The notes beneath the pieces are model-generated. The model worked only from the letters and a program-made list of their open reading frames with translations, made no database searches and was not told the origin of the DNA. DNA of 23,280 nucleotides from Rhodocyclaceae bacterium UBA1310 (GTDB lineage Bacteria; Pseudomonadota; Gammaproteobacteria; Burkholderiales; Rhodocyclaceae), in the NCBI GenBank assembly GCA_002307175.1, contig DBTS01000109.1, forward strand, positions 1 through 23,280, written 5' to 3'. Both the position numbers and the translations under genes were made by a program. Below, piece by piece: positions 7,881-14,810 of the stretch; the stretch's first letter is position 1; each line of letters opens with the position of its first letter.

Positions 7881-8693
7881 ATGCTGAGCCTCGAAAACTT
7901 TCATCTATCATATCTCCACGCCACGCTGTTCAATGGATTCTCGCTGGCGGTGGCGCCGGGCGAGTTTGTCATGGTGCTGGGGCGCAATGGCGTGGGCAAA
8001 ACTACCCTGCTGCGTGCACTGGCCGGCGACTTCGCCCTTGAGCACGCTTCCCGGAAAGATTGCCGGAGCACCCTCAGGCTCAACGGCACAGATGTGCGCC
8101 AGCTCGGCGCGCGCGAGTTGGCCCGTTCACGGGCCGTGCTGGCGCAGCACACACCGAACACATATCCCGCCAGAGTGGAAGAAGTGGTACGCCTCGGCCG
8201 CTATCCGCACGCAGACCTCACCACGCCTTACCCGCCGGATCTGATCGTAAGCGAAATGCTCGCCATGGCTGATGCCACGACATTGGCCAAACGCGACATC
8301 AGCCGCCTCTCGGGTGGAGAATTCGCCCGTGTACAGTTTGCCCGAGCGCTCACCCAGATCTGGCTACCTGCCGCCGAGCAGGCGGATTCCCCACGCTACC
8401 TGCTGCTTGACGAGCCCACCGCCGCGCTCGACATTGCACAGCAACACCGGCTATTTGCCACGGTGCGGCGCCTCACACGGGAATGGAACATCGGAGCCTT
8501 TGCTATCTCGCACGATTGCAATCTGGTAGCTCGCTATGCCGACAGGGTGGTGATGCTTGCTCCAGGTAGTTGCCTGGCCAACGGCGCACCGAAGGAAGTC
8601 ATGACAGACAGCCTGCTGGAACAATGCTACGGGCTGCCGATGCGCCTGCGCGGCGACTGGGCGGAGAGCATTCCCTATTTCGAGCCGGCATGA
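7881..8693 (+). CDS. hmuV: Haemin ABC transporter ATPase HmuV
   Basis: The 270-aa product is the ATP-binding subunit that powers haem import through HmuU. It has Walker A GRNGVGKTT (34-42), the ABC signature LSGGE (143-147) followed by FARVQFARAL, Walker B YLLLDEPTAALD with Asp177-Glu178, and an H-loop in FAISHD. The reading frame stays open far upstream, but the upstream part overlaps hmuU and is not protein-like. The ATG at 7881, with MLSLENFHLSYLHATLF, is the natural start and lies 17 bases after the hmuU stop. This is the last gene of the receptor-hmuSTUV operon; no T-tract terminator is obvious after it. Confidence 0.94.
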   Translation: MLSLENFHLSYLHATLFNGFSLAVAPGEFVMVLGRNGVGKTTLLRALAGDFALEHASRKDCRSTLRLNGTDVRQLGARELARSRAVLAQHTPNTYPARVEEVVRLGRYPHADLTTPYPPDLIVSEMLAMADATTLAKRDISRLSGGEFARVQFARALTQIWLPAAEQADSPRYLLLDEPTAALDIAQQHRLFATVRRLTREWNIGAFAISHDCNLVARYADRVVMLAPGSCLANGAPKEVMTDSLLEQCYGLPMRLRGDWAESIPYFEPA

Positions 8694-8853
8694 TGCTTCC
8701 CTCGCGGCCATGCCACCAACATCACGCCCCATATTGTCTGCCCGCTCTGATTCCTGGGCCCTTCAGACTTTCTTGGGGTAAGTAGTACGCTCTCGCGTAT
8801 CACCCCGCAGGGAACAAAGTGGAGTGAAAGGGCGCAATGCGGCATAACAAAGC

Positions 8854-8925
8854 GTTGGGAGACGCCTGCGGCTTTCCCAACCTACGCCATTGGCCTACCG
8901 TGCCGGTTTGCGGAGGGCGCAAACC
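8854..8925. repeat. Pair of palindromic intergenic elements after hmuV
   Basis: Two stem-loops lie in the 261-base gap between hmuV and the MFS gene. The first pairs GTTGGGA (8854-8860) with TCCCAAC (8875-8881). The second pairs GGTTTGCG (8905-8912) with CGCAAACC (8918-8925) across a 5-base loop. The first, read on the minus strand, begins GTAGGTTGGGAAAGCCGCAG, which resembles interspersed palindromic repeats common in betaproteobacterial genomes. There is no T-tract. They may stabilise the operon 3' end or be REP-like repeats; the copy number cannot be judged from one window. Confidence 0.5.
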
Positions 8926-8954
8926 AGGATCGGCATGCCAAACATTAACCCACA

Positions 8955-10163
8955 CTAAAGTCGGCTGAGCCTATTCCTGCAAAGCAACCCCAGCAAAGCC
9001 AGCAGGGAAAACCCCGCGCCGGCATAGAAGGTGAATGTGGCACCAAGACCGTCCCAGAGCAGCCCGGCCACCACACTGGAAATCAGCATGGCAATGCCGC
9101 TGAGCAGATTGAAAAAGCCAAACGCCGTACCGCGCAGGTCGGCTGGTGCGGTGTCAGCCACCATCGTCGCCAGCAGGCCCTGGGTGGTCCCCATATGCAC
9201 GCCCCATAGCGCCACACCCACAACCAGCGTCAGGACATGCGCATTGGCGGCCAGTACAACATCGGAAACAATCAGCACGCCCAGCCCGAGTGCCAGCAGT
9301 GTCGTGTGGCTGATACGGTCAGCGAGTTTGCCGAAGGGATAGGCGGTGGCGGAATAGACGAGATTCATCGCCACCATCACCAGCGGCACATACGCCACAG
9401 CCACCCCGCTCTGCTGCGCACGCAGGACCAGAAAAGCCTCGGAAAACCGCGCCAGCGTAAATATTGCGCCAATGCCAACCACCCACCAGTAGGCAAGCGG
9501 CAGCCGCCGCAGGCTCTCGCGGCGAATCGGATTGCGGCGCACCTCGCCAACATGCTGATCAGGTTCATGCACGCCCAGGGCCAGCAGCGCTACCGCGCAC
9601 ATTCCGGGAATCACCGCCACCCAGAACACGGCACGGTAGTTGTTGTGCCACAGCAGCATCAGCCCCACCGCCAGCAGCGGGCCAAGAAATGCGCCGACGG
9701 TGTCCAGCGCCTGGCGCAGGCCAAAGGCCGCACCGCGTATCTCGGGCGGCGCAAGATCCGCCACCAGGGCATCGCGCGGGGCACCCCGAATCCCCTTGCC
9801 AACCCGATCCGTGAGGCGAGCAGCAAGTACCACGCCAGTAGTCGGTGCCAACGCAAACAGTGGCTTGGTGAGCGCCCCCAGACTATAGCCCAGCAGAGCC
9901 AGTGCCTTGCGCTTGCCCAGATAGTCACTGAGCACTCCCGAAAAAATCTTCACGATCAGCGCCGTAGATTCCGCCAGCCCCTCGATCAGGCCAACCTGCA
10001 GCGCACTGGCCCCAAGCGTGCCAACCATGAATAGCGGCAACAGACTATGAATCATCTCCGAGGAGATATCCATGCACATACTGACGCAACCAAGCACCCA
10101 GACCGCAGCGGGAATCCGCAGCCGGGTAAGAGGCGCGTGAAGATTTTGAGGGTTGAAAGACAT
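8955..10163 (-). CDS. Major facilitator superfamily transporter, substrate unknown
   Basis: The 402-aa product is a 12-helix-type MFS permease. The loop 2-3 signature appears as GVLSDYLGKRKAL, and a conserved DRVGKGIRGAPRDALVADLA segment follows the fourth helix region. A second half begins after a short charged loop around VHEPDQHVGEVRRNPIRRE. I chose the ATG at 10161-10163 (MSFNPQ) because GGAG sits five bases before it; an ATG eight codons earlier lacks such a site. The gene stands alone, convergent with hmuV and divergent from crcB. Substrate and direction cannot be read from the sequence. Involvement in haem or fluoride is not implied by position. Confidence 0.85.
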   Translation of the reverse strand: MSFNPQNLHAPLTRLRIPAAVWVLGCVSMCMDISSEMIHSLLPLFMVGTLGASALQVGLIEGLAESTALIVKIFSGVLSDYLGKRKALALLGYSLGALTKPLFALAPTTGVVLAARLTDRVGKGIRGAPRDALVADLAPPEIRGAAFGLRQALDTVGAFLGPLLAVGLMLLWHNNYRAVFWVAVIPGMCAVALLALGVHEPDQHVGEVRRNPIRRESLRRLPLAYWWVVGIGAIFTLARFSEAFLVLRAQQSGVAVAYVPLVMVAMNLVYSATAYPFGKLADRISHTTLLALGLGVLIVSDVVLAANAHVLTLVVGVALWGVHMGTTQGLLATMVADTAPADLRGTAFGFFNLLSGIAMLISSVVAGLLWDGLGATFTFYAGAGFSLLALLGLLCRNRLSRL

Positions 10164-10196
10164 ACAGACTCCAGAAATAGTCTTCAAACGTAAAAA

Positions 10197-10208
10197 GATA
10201 ACGTTATC
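10197..10208. promoter_or_regulatory. Perfect 12-bp palindrome upstream of the MFS gene
   Basis: GATAACGTTATC is a perfect palindrome 34 bases upstream of the MFS start, in AT-rich DNA typical of a promoter. It may be an operator for an unidentified regulator. No adjacent regulator gene explains it. Confidence 0.4.
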
Positions 10209-10322
10209 AATTTACATTTTCTCATCTTTCAGACCCTGGCTCGCTGATTTTGTTTGCGCTGGCAAAACCGGCAACCATGCACCACATGGCTATAGCTTGC
10301 CGCCACAGGCGTCGGATTACGC

Positions 10323-10328
10323 TACAAT
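10323..10328 (+). promoter_or_regulatory. Probable -10 element for the fluoride riboswitch-crcB transcript
   Basis: TACAAT lies about 10 bases before the first paired base of the aptamer, so transcription would start just ahead of the riboswitch. A matching -35 is weak; TTGCCG at 10297-10302 is 20 bases away. Confidence 0.4.
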
Positions 10329-10336
10329 CTGCGCCA

Positions 10337-10386
10337 CGGAGATGGCATTCCTCCCTGAACCGCCCGCAAGGGCTGATGATGCCTGG
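10337..10386 (+). promoter_or_regulatory. Fluoride riboswitch aptamer (crcB motif)
   Basis: The segment matches the crcB-motif layout. GGAG (10339-10342) pairs with CTCC (10351-10354). GGCAT (10344-10348) pairs with ATGCC (10379-10383). The inner hairpin is GCCC-GCAA-GGGC (10362-10373). The conserved GATG and CTGATGATGCCTG segments are present. Family members bind Mg2+-encapsulated fluoride and switch on fluoride exporters. Its position about 160 bases ahead of crcB confirms the call. The downstream expression platform is listed separately. Confidence 0.9.
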
Positions 10387-10417
10387 CTGGTCCTGGCACG
10401 ACGCGGGGCGGTTCAGG
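10354..10417 (+). promoter_or_regulatory. Alternative helix (expression platform) of the fluoride riboswitch
   Basis: Bases 10354-10365 (CCTGAACCGCCC) inside the aptamer are perfectly complementary to 10406-10417 (GGGCGGTTCAGG). This 12-bp helix would break the aptamer core, so the two folds exclude each other. No T-run follows, so it is not a classical intrinsic terminator. Rho-dependent termination or translational control is more likely. Complementarity is seen; the switching role is inferred. Confidence 0.65.
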
Positions 10418-10546
10418 CATGTGTGCTGCTCTGCGAGTGTCCAGGTTGTTTCCCTGCAATCCCTATTGGATACTCATGAAACCCGCACTTCCCCACGTCT
10501 TGCCGATTCCTGTTGCCATCCTCTCTACACCGCAGGAGGCATGCTG

Positions 10547-10930
10547 ATGTTGCCCTCCATTGCTGCCATCTCGATTGGCGCCGCGCTCGGTGCGCTGCTG
10601 CGCTGGTTCCTCGGGCTGAGCCTGAATTCGCTGTTTCCCACCATTCCACCCGGCACACTGGCTGCGAACTGCATCGGGGGCTACCTGATCGGTTTCTTCG
10701 TCGCGTTCTTCGCCAACCACCCAACGCTCTCGCCCGAGTGGCGCCTGTTTGTGATCACCGGCTTCATGGGCGGACTCACCACGTTCTCGACTTTCTCGGC
10801 TGAAGTCACCACGCTGTTGCAGCAAGGGCGTTTTACCTGGGCCGCCACCGCAATTTTCACGCATGTGGGGGCCTCCCTGCTGCTGACAATCCTCGGTATG
10901 GGCACCTATGCCCTGATCAAGCAGAACTGA
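10547..10930 (+). CDS. crcB: Fluoride ion exporter CrcB/Fluc
   Basis: The 127-aa product is a Fluc-type fluoride channel, which forms dual-topology dimers in the inner membrane and lets toxic F- leave the cell. It shows four hydrophobic helices, GTLAANCIGGYLIGFF (36-51) with the conserved Asn41, and GFMGGLTTFSTFS (72-84) with the phenylalanine-box residues Phe80 and Phe83. Length is typical. AGGAGG at 10534-10539 is seven bases from the ATG at 10547, which favours this start over the ATG at 10541, only one base from the ribosome site. A fluoride riboswitch in the leader confirms function. The gene seems monocistronic. Confidence 0.95.
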   Translation: MLPSIAAISIGAALGALLRWFLGLSLNSLFPTIPPGTLAANCIGGYLIGFFVAFFANHPTLSPEWRLFVITGFMGGLTTFSTFSAEVTTLLQQGRFTWAATAIFTHVGASLLLTILGMGTYALIKQN

Positions 10931-10981
10931 CACTGGCGCTTTCGCAACACAGGGCGTATCAAGTAGCCCATGCCGCTTGGC

Positions 10982-11025
10982 CCCAGAGGCCTGGGTGTGG
11001 CAAAGTAGTGTTGCCAACCTCTGGG
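10982..11025 (+). other. Nested stem-loop ahead of the Sel1-repeat gene
   Basis: CCCAGAGG (10982-10989) pairs with CCTCTGGG (11018-11025), and inside it TGGCAA (10998-11003) pairs with TTGCCA (11011-11016). The structure ends 10 bases before the start codon at 11036 and has no T-tract. It could be the crcB 3' end or a translational control element for the next gene. Confidence 0.55.
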
Positions 11026-11035
11026 AAACTGTGCC

Positions 11036-11884
11036 ATGAAATTCTCCTCCTGCATTGCTGCCTGCCTGCTTGCCACCATGGTGGGCAGCGCGCACGCCGA
11101 TCTCCAGGAGGGCCGCACGGCCTACGCGGCGCAAGACTGGCGCACGGCTTACCGTGAATTTCTGCCGCTAGCCAAAGCTGGCAACCCTGAAGCCCAGACC
11201 ATCATCGGTTTGCTCTATACGCAGGGGCACGGCGTCTGGCGCAACAACACGCAGGCCGCCCAATGGCTGCAACTGGCTGCGGCGCAGGGGTGGGCAGAAG
11301 CCCAGGAAGCTCTGGGCAAGCTGTATCACGACGGCATTGGGGTGCCGAAAGACCCGGCCCAGGCACTCCAGCTCTTTCAGGCGGCCGCAACACAGGGCCT
11401 GGCTTTGGCCCAATACGACCTGGGTGTGTTGTATGCAGCCGGAGACGACGTGCCCCAGGATTTCCACGAAGCTGCCCACTGGTTTGAACTTGGCGCCAGA
11501 CAGAATCTCGCCGCAGCCCAGTACAACCTGGGGCTGCTCTATCAAAATGGCCAAGGCGTGAAGCACGACGACCAGGAAGCACGCCGGCTGTATCAGGCAG
11601 CTGCAGCGCAGGGCCACGCACTGGCGCAGAGCAATCTTGGAGCGCTGTATGAAGGCGGAATCGGCGGGCTGCCACGCAATTTCGTCGTTGCCTATGCGCT
11701 GTATGATCTTGCCGCCGCCCAGCCCTCGCCCGCTGTGGCGCTGGCTCTCAAAAACCGTGACCTGCTCGCCAGCCGGCTATCCCCCGAAGAGATCAGGGCG
11801 GCACGCTCACTGCGCCGGGCGATGGCCGCAGGCCAACTTTCCGCTGCCATCGAACAATACCTGGCCGGTACGGCGAAACGCTGA
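11036..11884 (+). CDS. Secreted Sel1-repeat (TPR-like) protein
   Basis: The 282-aa product begins with a signal peptide (MKFSSCIAACLLATMVGSAHA, cleaved about residue 21). It then carries about five Sel1-like repeats of 36 residues between residues 50 and 230, recognisable by repeated A-Q-x-x-L-G-x-L-Y and G-x-G-V-x-x-D motifs. Sel1 repeats form alpha-helical solenoids that bind other proteins. In bacteria they occur in envelope, secretion and stress proteins, but nothing here gives the partner. The fifth repeat is slightly irregular (GGIGGLPRNFVVAYALYDLA), as terminal repeats often are, and a helical tail with EEIRAARSLRRAM follows. No strong ribosome site is seen; a stem-loop lies immediately upstream. 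Confidence 0.88.
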   Translation: MKFSSCIAACLLATMVGSAHADLQEGRTAYAAQDWRTAYREFLPLAKAGNPEAQTIIGLLYTQGHGVWRNNTQAAQWLQLAAAQGWAEAQEALGKLYHDGIGVPKDPAQALQLFQAAATQGLALAQYDLGVLYAAGDDVPQDFHEAAHWFELGARQNLAAAQYNLGLLYQNGQGVKHDDQEARRLYQAAAAQGHALAQSNLGALYEGGIGGLPRNFVVAYALYDLAAAQPSPAVALALKNRDLLASRLSPEEIRAARSLRRAMAAGQLSAAIEQYLAGTAKR

Positions 11885-12127
11885 CGCACTATATGAGCAA
11901 AGGGCATATTGCCCGGAGCATCACTGTATATCCTCGATATCGCCCGATGCCGATCCGCTACTCTCTCCTCCAGTCACCATGAATCGTGAGGAATAAGTTC
12001 GTGCTGCGCGCAAAACACCCTGTCAGTTTGGGAATGTGGCCTCACACTACGCAGACATGTGTCTATACTCGCTCACGACAAGGAGTAGCGGACAGATAGA
12101 TTCTTTTCAGGGAGAAAACTTCAAACC

Positions 12128-12790
12128 ATGTCAGACACCCTGCGGGACAACATACCCCACACATCCGCCCGGCACGGTCTGCTGGTTTGGCTTACCGGGC
12201 TGTCCGGCTCCGGCAAGACCACTCTCGCGCAGACACTTCAGGCAACATGGAACACATCACACCACCCTGTCATGCTGCTGGATGGTGATGTACTGCGTCG
12301 TGGGCTGTGCGCGGATCTCGGCTTTTCTGAGCAGGATCGTTCCGAGAACATGCGCCGTGTTGCCCATGTTGCCGAGCTGTTCCTGCAACAGGGCTTTCTC
12401 GTGCTCGCCGCCTTCATCTCCCCCTTGGAACAAGATCGCGCGCGCGTGCGCCAGATCATCGGCGCATCACGAATGCTGGAGGTATACGTGAGCTGTTCCG
12501 TGCAGGAATGTGAGCGGCGCGATGTGAAAGGTCTCTACCGGCGCGCCCGAGCGGGCGAAATCCCCGCATTCACAGGCATTTCTGCGCCTTACGAGGCACC
12601 ACAATCTCCCGATCTCATCCTGGATACCGAAACCCAGAATACTGCCAGCTGCGTTCGCCAGCTACACCATACGATCCAGGCGAGGCTTCAGATCCCACCT
12701 GGGCCGCTGGAGGCTGTCCAGGATCTGTCACGAGAAGACGGCGGTACGACTAGAGGCAGCGCAGAATCCAGAGTACGCTGGAATTCATGA
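12128..12790 (+). CDS. cysC: Adenylylsulfate (APS) kinase
   Basis: The 220-aa product is APS kinase, which phosphorylates adenosine 5'-phosphosulfate to PAPS. It has the P-loop GLSGSGKT (24-31), DGD (52-54), the substrate-binding stretch LGFSEQDRSENMRRVAHVAE (64-83), FISP (97-100) and KGLYRRARAGEIPAFTGISA. The family is usually about 200 aa. The last ~28 residues (after QARLQIPPG) are hydrophilic and not family-like. No cysD, cysN or cysH lies nearby, so ATP sulfurylase must be encoded elsewhere. PAPS could serve sulfate assimilation or sulfation of a polysaccharide. GGAG at 12111-12114 is 13 bases from the ATG, longer than usual. The gene is convergent with the LysR gene. Confidence 0.93.
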   Translation: MSDTLRDNIPHTSARHGLLVWLTGLSGSGKTTLAQTLQATWNTSHHPVMLLDGDVLRRGLCADLGFSEQDRSENMRRVAHVAELFLQQGFLVLAAFISPLEQDRARVRQIIGASRMLEVYVSCSVQECERRDVKGLYRRARAGEIPAFTGISAPYEAPQSPDLILDTETQNTASCVRQLHHTIQARLQIPPGPLEAVQDLSREDGGTTRGSAESRVRWNS

Positions 12791-12841
12791 CGATTTCGGA
12801 TAACACACGAGGCGCAGGCCAAACACTTCCGGCACCACTGC

Positions 12842-13726
12842 TCATTGCTCCCCCTGCATGAGTTTTTGCAGCAGCGCCTGCCCGCCTGGGCCCAGCCGAA
12901 TAGCCTGCAGATGCACGGCGTACAGAGGGAAAAAATCCTCCGCCTTTTCCTGCACAGCAAGGCGCTTCAACTGCCCCCCGCATATTGCCTCTGCCACCAT
13001 GCACTCGGGCATGTAACACCAGCCAAAGCCTGCCAGCAGGAACTCGCGCCGCGTATAGAGATCGGCAAACCGCCAGATCCTCGGGCTCATGAGATTGGAA
13101 CTCCAGCCGCCACTATCCCCTGTGCTGACTACAAGCTGTGTGTGCTCGGCGAGTTGCTCGCGCAGTACCGGCCCACTGATGCACGCCAGGGCATGACTGG
13201 TGGCTACCACCGGAATCAGTTTGACGCGTGTGAGAAACTGTACCTCAAGATCTTTCGAGCGCAGAGGATCATGCGTGTAGATCGCAAGGCTCACCTCTCC
13301 CGCCCGCAGGCAACGCTCCGGCTCGCCAATCACGCCCGTGACAAGGCGGATGGCCATTCCCGGAAACTGCTGTTCCACCGCGCGAATAGCCTCGATCAGG
13401 GTGGTGATGGGAAACAGGGGGTCTACCGCAATCGCCAGTTCCGGCTCCACCCCATCGGCAAAACCCGCCGCCCTCGATTGCAGACTCGAAGCGGAGCGCA
13501 ACAAGGCCCGTGCATCGGCCAGCAAAGCCTCGCCCGGTTCGGTCAGCCTGGGCAGCCGCCCGGAGCGCTCGAACAGTTTCACCCCAAGCGCTGTTTCTAG
13601 CCCTTGCACGGAATGACTGATTGCCGACTGCACCCGCGCCAGACGGCGTGAAGCGCCTGAAAAACTGCCGGTATCGACAACCGCCACGAAAACCCGCAAC
13701 TGGTCCAGCGTCAGCGCATCAAGCAT
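12842..13726 (-). CDS. LysR-family transcriptional regulator
   Basis: The 294-aa product has the standard LysR build. The N-terminal winged helix-turn-helix (LDQLRVFVAVVDTGSFSGAS, then VQSAISHSVQGLETALGVKL) is followed by a linker helix and a substrate-binding-like effector domain from about residue 90 (ELAIAVDPLFPITTLIEAI). Length is normal. It is divergent from the cytochrome b561 gene, with inverted repeats in the gap that look like LysR operators, so it probably regulates itself and perhaps that gene. The effector is unknown. No strong ribosome site precedes the ATG at 13726. Confidence 0.92.
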   Translation of the reverse strand: MLDALTLDQLRVFVAVVDTGSFSGASRRLARVQSAISHSVQGLETALGVKLFERSGRLPRLTEPGEALLADARALLRSASSLQSRAAGFADGVEPELAIAVDPLFPITTLIEAIRAVEQQFPGMAIRLVTGVIGEPERCLRAGEVSLAIYTHDPLRSKDLEVQFLTRVKLIPVVATSHALACISGPVLREQLAEHTQLVVSTGDSGGWSSNLMSPRIWRFADLYTRREFLLAGFGWCYMPECMVAEAICGGQLKRLAVQEKAEDFFPLYAVHLQAIRLGPGGQALLQKLMQGEQ

Positions 13727-13732
13727 GGAAAA

Positions 13733-13788
13733 GGTTATCTATATTTTAGATTAAACATATCTCTATTATATCAATTCTCAAGATAACC
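13733..13788. promoter_or_regulatory. Divergent LysR/cytochrome b561 control region with inverted repeats
   Basis: ATCTA-TATTT-TAGAT (13737-13751) is a perfect interrupted palindrome of the LysR-site kind. GGTTATCT (13733-13740) and AGATAACC (13781-13788) form a second, wider 8-bp inverted repeat around a very AT-rich core. Both sit just upstream of the LysR start. They are probably operators for the LysR protein overlapping its promoter. Confidence 0.55.
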
Positions 13789-13880
13789 CATCACCGCTAA
13801 CATGGTTTCCAATCCGCATCGTGCATCCCCGGAAAATCCGCCACGCTGCATCCATTTTTTTACTCACACAGGCACCCACC

Positions 13881-14438
13881 ATGTCAAACGCTTCACGTTC
13901 GTACACAGCGACAGCCAAATGGCTGCACTGGATCATGGCGACACTGATCATCGTAGCCTCAATCATCGGCATCTATGCCGCCTCACTGCACTATGGAATC
14001 GATGCTGCTCACGACAAAGAGAAAGGCAGCTGGATCACCATCCACAAACAGATTGCCACCATCACCCTGTTCCTCATCGTGGTCCGCATCCTCTGGCGCG
14101 TCACCCACAAGCCGCCCGAGTTCCTGGGCATGAGCCCGCTGATGGCAAAAATCGCCCATCTGGGTCACTTCGTGCTTTACCTGTTGATGCTTGCAGTACC
14201 CATCTCTGGCTGGGCAAACAGCTCCGCTGCGGGATATCCGATTCCTGTTGCCTGGCTGTTCACGATTCCCGGCCTGCTCGCCAAGAACCCCGAATTGGCA
14301 CCGACACTGTCCAAGCTTCATGAGGTGCTGGGCTGGACGATTGTGGTGGTTGTCCTTGGTCACATCGCCTTCGCCGTCAAGCATCGTCTGATCGACCGGG
14401 ATGGCTCCATGGAGTCGATGTTGCCCAACCGCAAATAA
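13881..14438 (+). CDS. Cytochrome b561 (CybB family)
   Basis: The 185-aa product is a four-helix inner-membrane di-haem cytochrome b561, thought to pass electrons from quinol to an acceptor such as superoxide or a partner enzyme. Histidines suited to haem ligation lie in the helices: His16 (KWLHWIMA), His55 (TIHKQIA), His93/His96 (AHLGHFVLY), His147 (KLHEVLGW) and His161 (LGHIAFAVKH). Length matches the family. The ATG at 13881 gives the typical N-terminus with YTATAKWLHW; an upstream ATG at 13821 would add a non-membrane extension. The gene stands alone beside the divergent LysR regulator. Which heme pairs form, and the partner, cannot be told from sequence. Confidence 0.9.
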   Translation: MSNASRSYTATAKWLHWIMATLIIVASIIGIYAASLHYGIDAAHDKEKGSWITIHKQIATITLFLIVVRILWRVTHKPPEFLGMSPLMAKIAHLGHFVLYLLMLAVPISGWANSSAAGYPIPVAWLFTIPGLLAKNPELAPTLSKLHEVLGWTIVVVVLGHIAFAVKHRLIDRDGSMESMLPNRK

Positions 14439-14528
14439 TCGATCTTCGCACTGCCTCCGGCCCCGACATGAGAGAAACAATAACGGAGGGTAGACAATAA
14501 TCAGTCATACGTCAGACATCATGACGGC

Positions 14529-14552
14529 AAAAACGGGGGGGCGAAACGCCCC
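14529..14552 (-). terminator. Rho-independent terminator, minus strand
   Basis: Read on the minus strand, GGGGCG-TTT-CGCCCC (14552-14538) is followed by a short C-rich spacer and TTTTT (14533-14529). It lies downstream of the orphan coding fragment ending at 14603 and could also end the SDR transcript. Confidence 0.6.
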
Positions 14553-14602
14553 AACCGCAACAGAGAGAATCACCCGATAGCAATAGCGCGGGGCACAACC
14601 AT

Positions 14603-14697
14603 TCAACTGCGCTCCAGCCATCCGGAAAAATGCCGGATATCGTCCAGTCTCTCCGCATCGAGCCTCTGCAGCTCATCAGGCATCAACGTGCGCCAGG
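14603..14697 (-). pseudogene. Orphan C-terminal coding fragment, family unknown
   Basis: Read on the minus strand, this stretch encodes PWRTLMPDELQRLDAERL and then DDIRHFSGWLERS, followed by TGA at 14605-14603. The amphipathic, Leu/Asp/Glu/Arg-rich pattern looks like the end of a real helical protein, and a terminator follows 51 bases later. No start codon or N-terminal part is present, because in-frame stops occur just upstream. It is probably the remaining tail of a deleted or rearranged gene. I do not recognise the family, and chance coding cannot be excluded. Confidence 0.3.
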
Positions 14698-14810
14698 GCG
14701 GCCAAGCACTGACCCAGAACAACTACTTCGAAAACTCCGTCACCCCGGTGACCTGCCGTTATGACAGCCACAACTGCGGGACCTGGGGGCTGCGCAACAA
14801 CAACATCACC
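14682..14810 (+). pseudogene. Pectate lyase fragment (polysaccharide lyase family 1-like)
   Basis: In one plus-strand frame the DNA encodes INVRQGGQALTQNNYFENS followed by VTPVTCRYDSHNCGTWGLRN and NNIT. This follows the C-terminal third of Erwinia/Dickeya-type pectate lyases, whose NVRxxGQALIENNWFE, NPVTSRYDG and FGTWxLxxNNI segments occur in the same order. Only about 43 codons remain, and neither the catalytic half nor a start is present. The similarity ends at about 14810, at the stop codon of the opposing SDR gene. It is the remnant of a lost pectinolytic gene left at a rearrangement boundary. Similarity is from memory and was not tested by alignment. Confidence 0.65.

Noticed and set aside
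9237..10034. 265-codon open frame opposite the MFS gene
   Set aside because: Composition is rich in Arg, His and Gln, as expected for antisense of a hydrophobic protein; the minus-strand MFS motifs are convincing.
10406..10430. Intrinsic terminator for the fluoride riboswitch
   Set aside because: The 12-bp helix is real but no T-run follows, so it was kept only as an alternative helix.
10463..11134. 223-codon frame opposite crcB and the Sel1 gene
   Set aside because: It spans two well-supported genes and their gap, and shows Gly/Arg-rich shadow composition.
12845..13600. 251-codon plus-strand frame across the LysR gene
   Set aside because: The minus strand carries clear LysR helix-turn-helix and effector-domain sequence; this is its shadow.
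14521..14580. 19-codon open frame MTAKTGGRNAPTATERITR
   Set aside because: It overlaps the minus-strand terminator hairpin and has no ribosome site or recognisable features.
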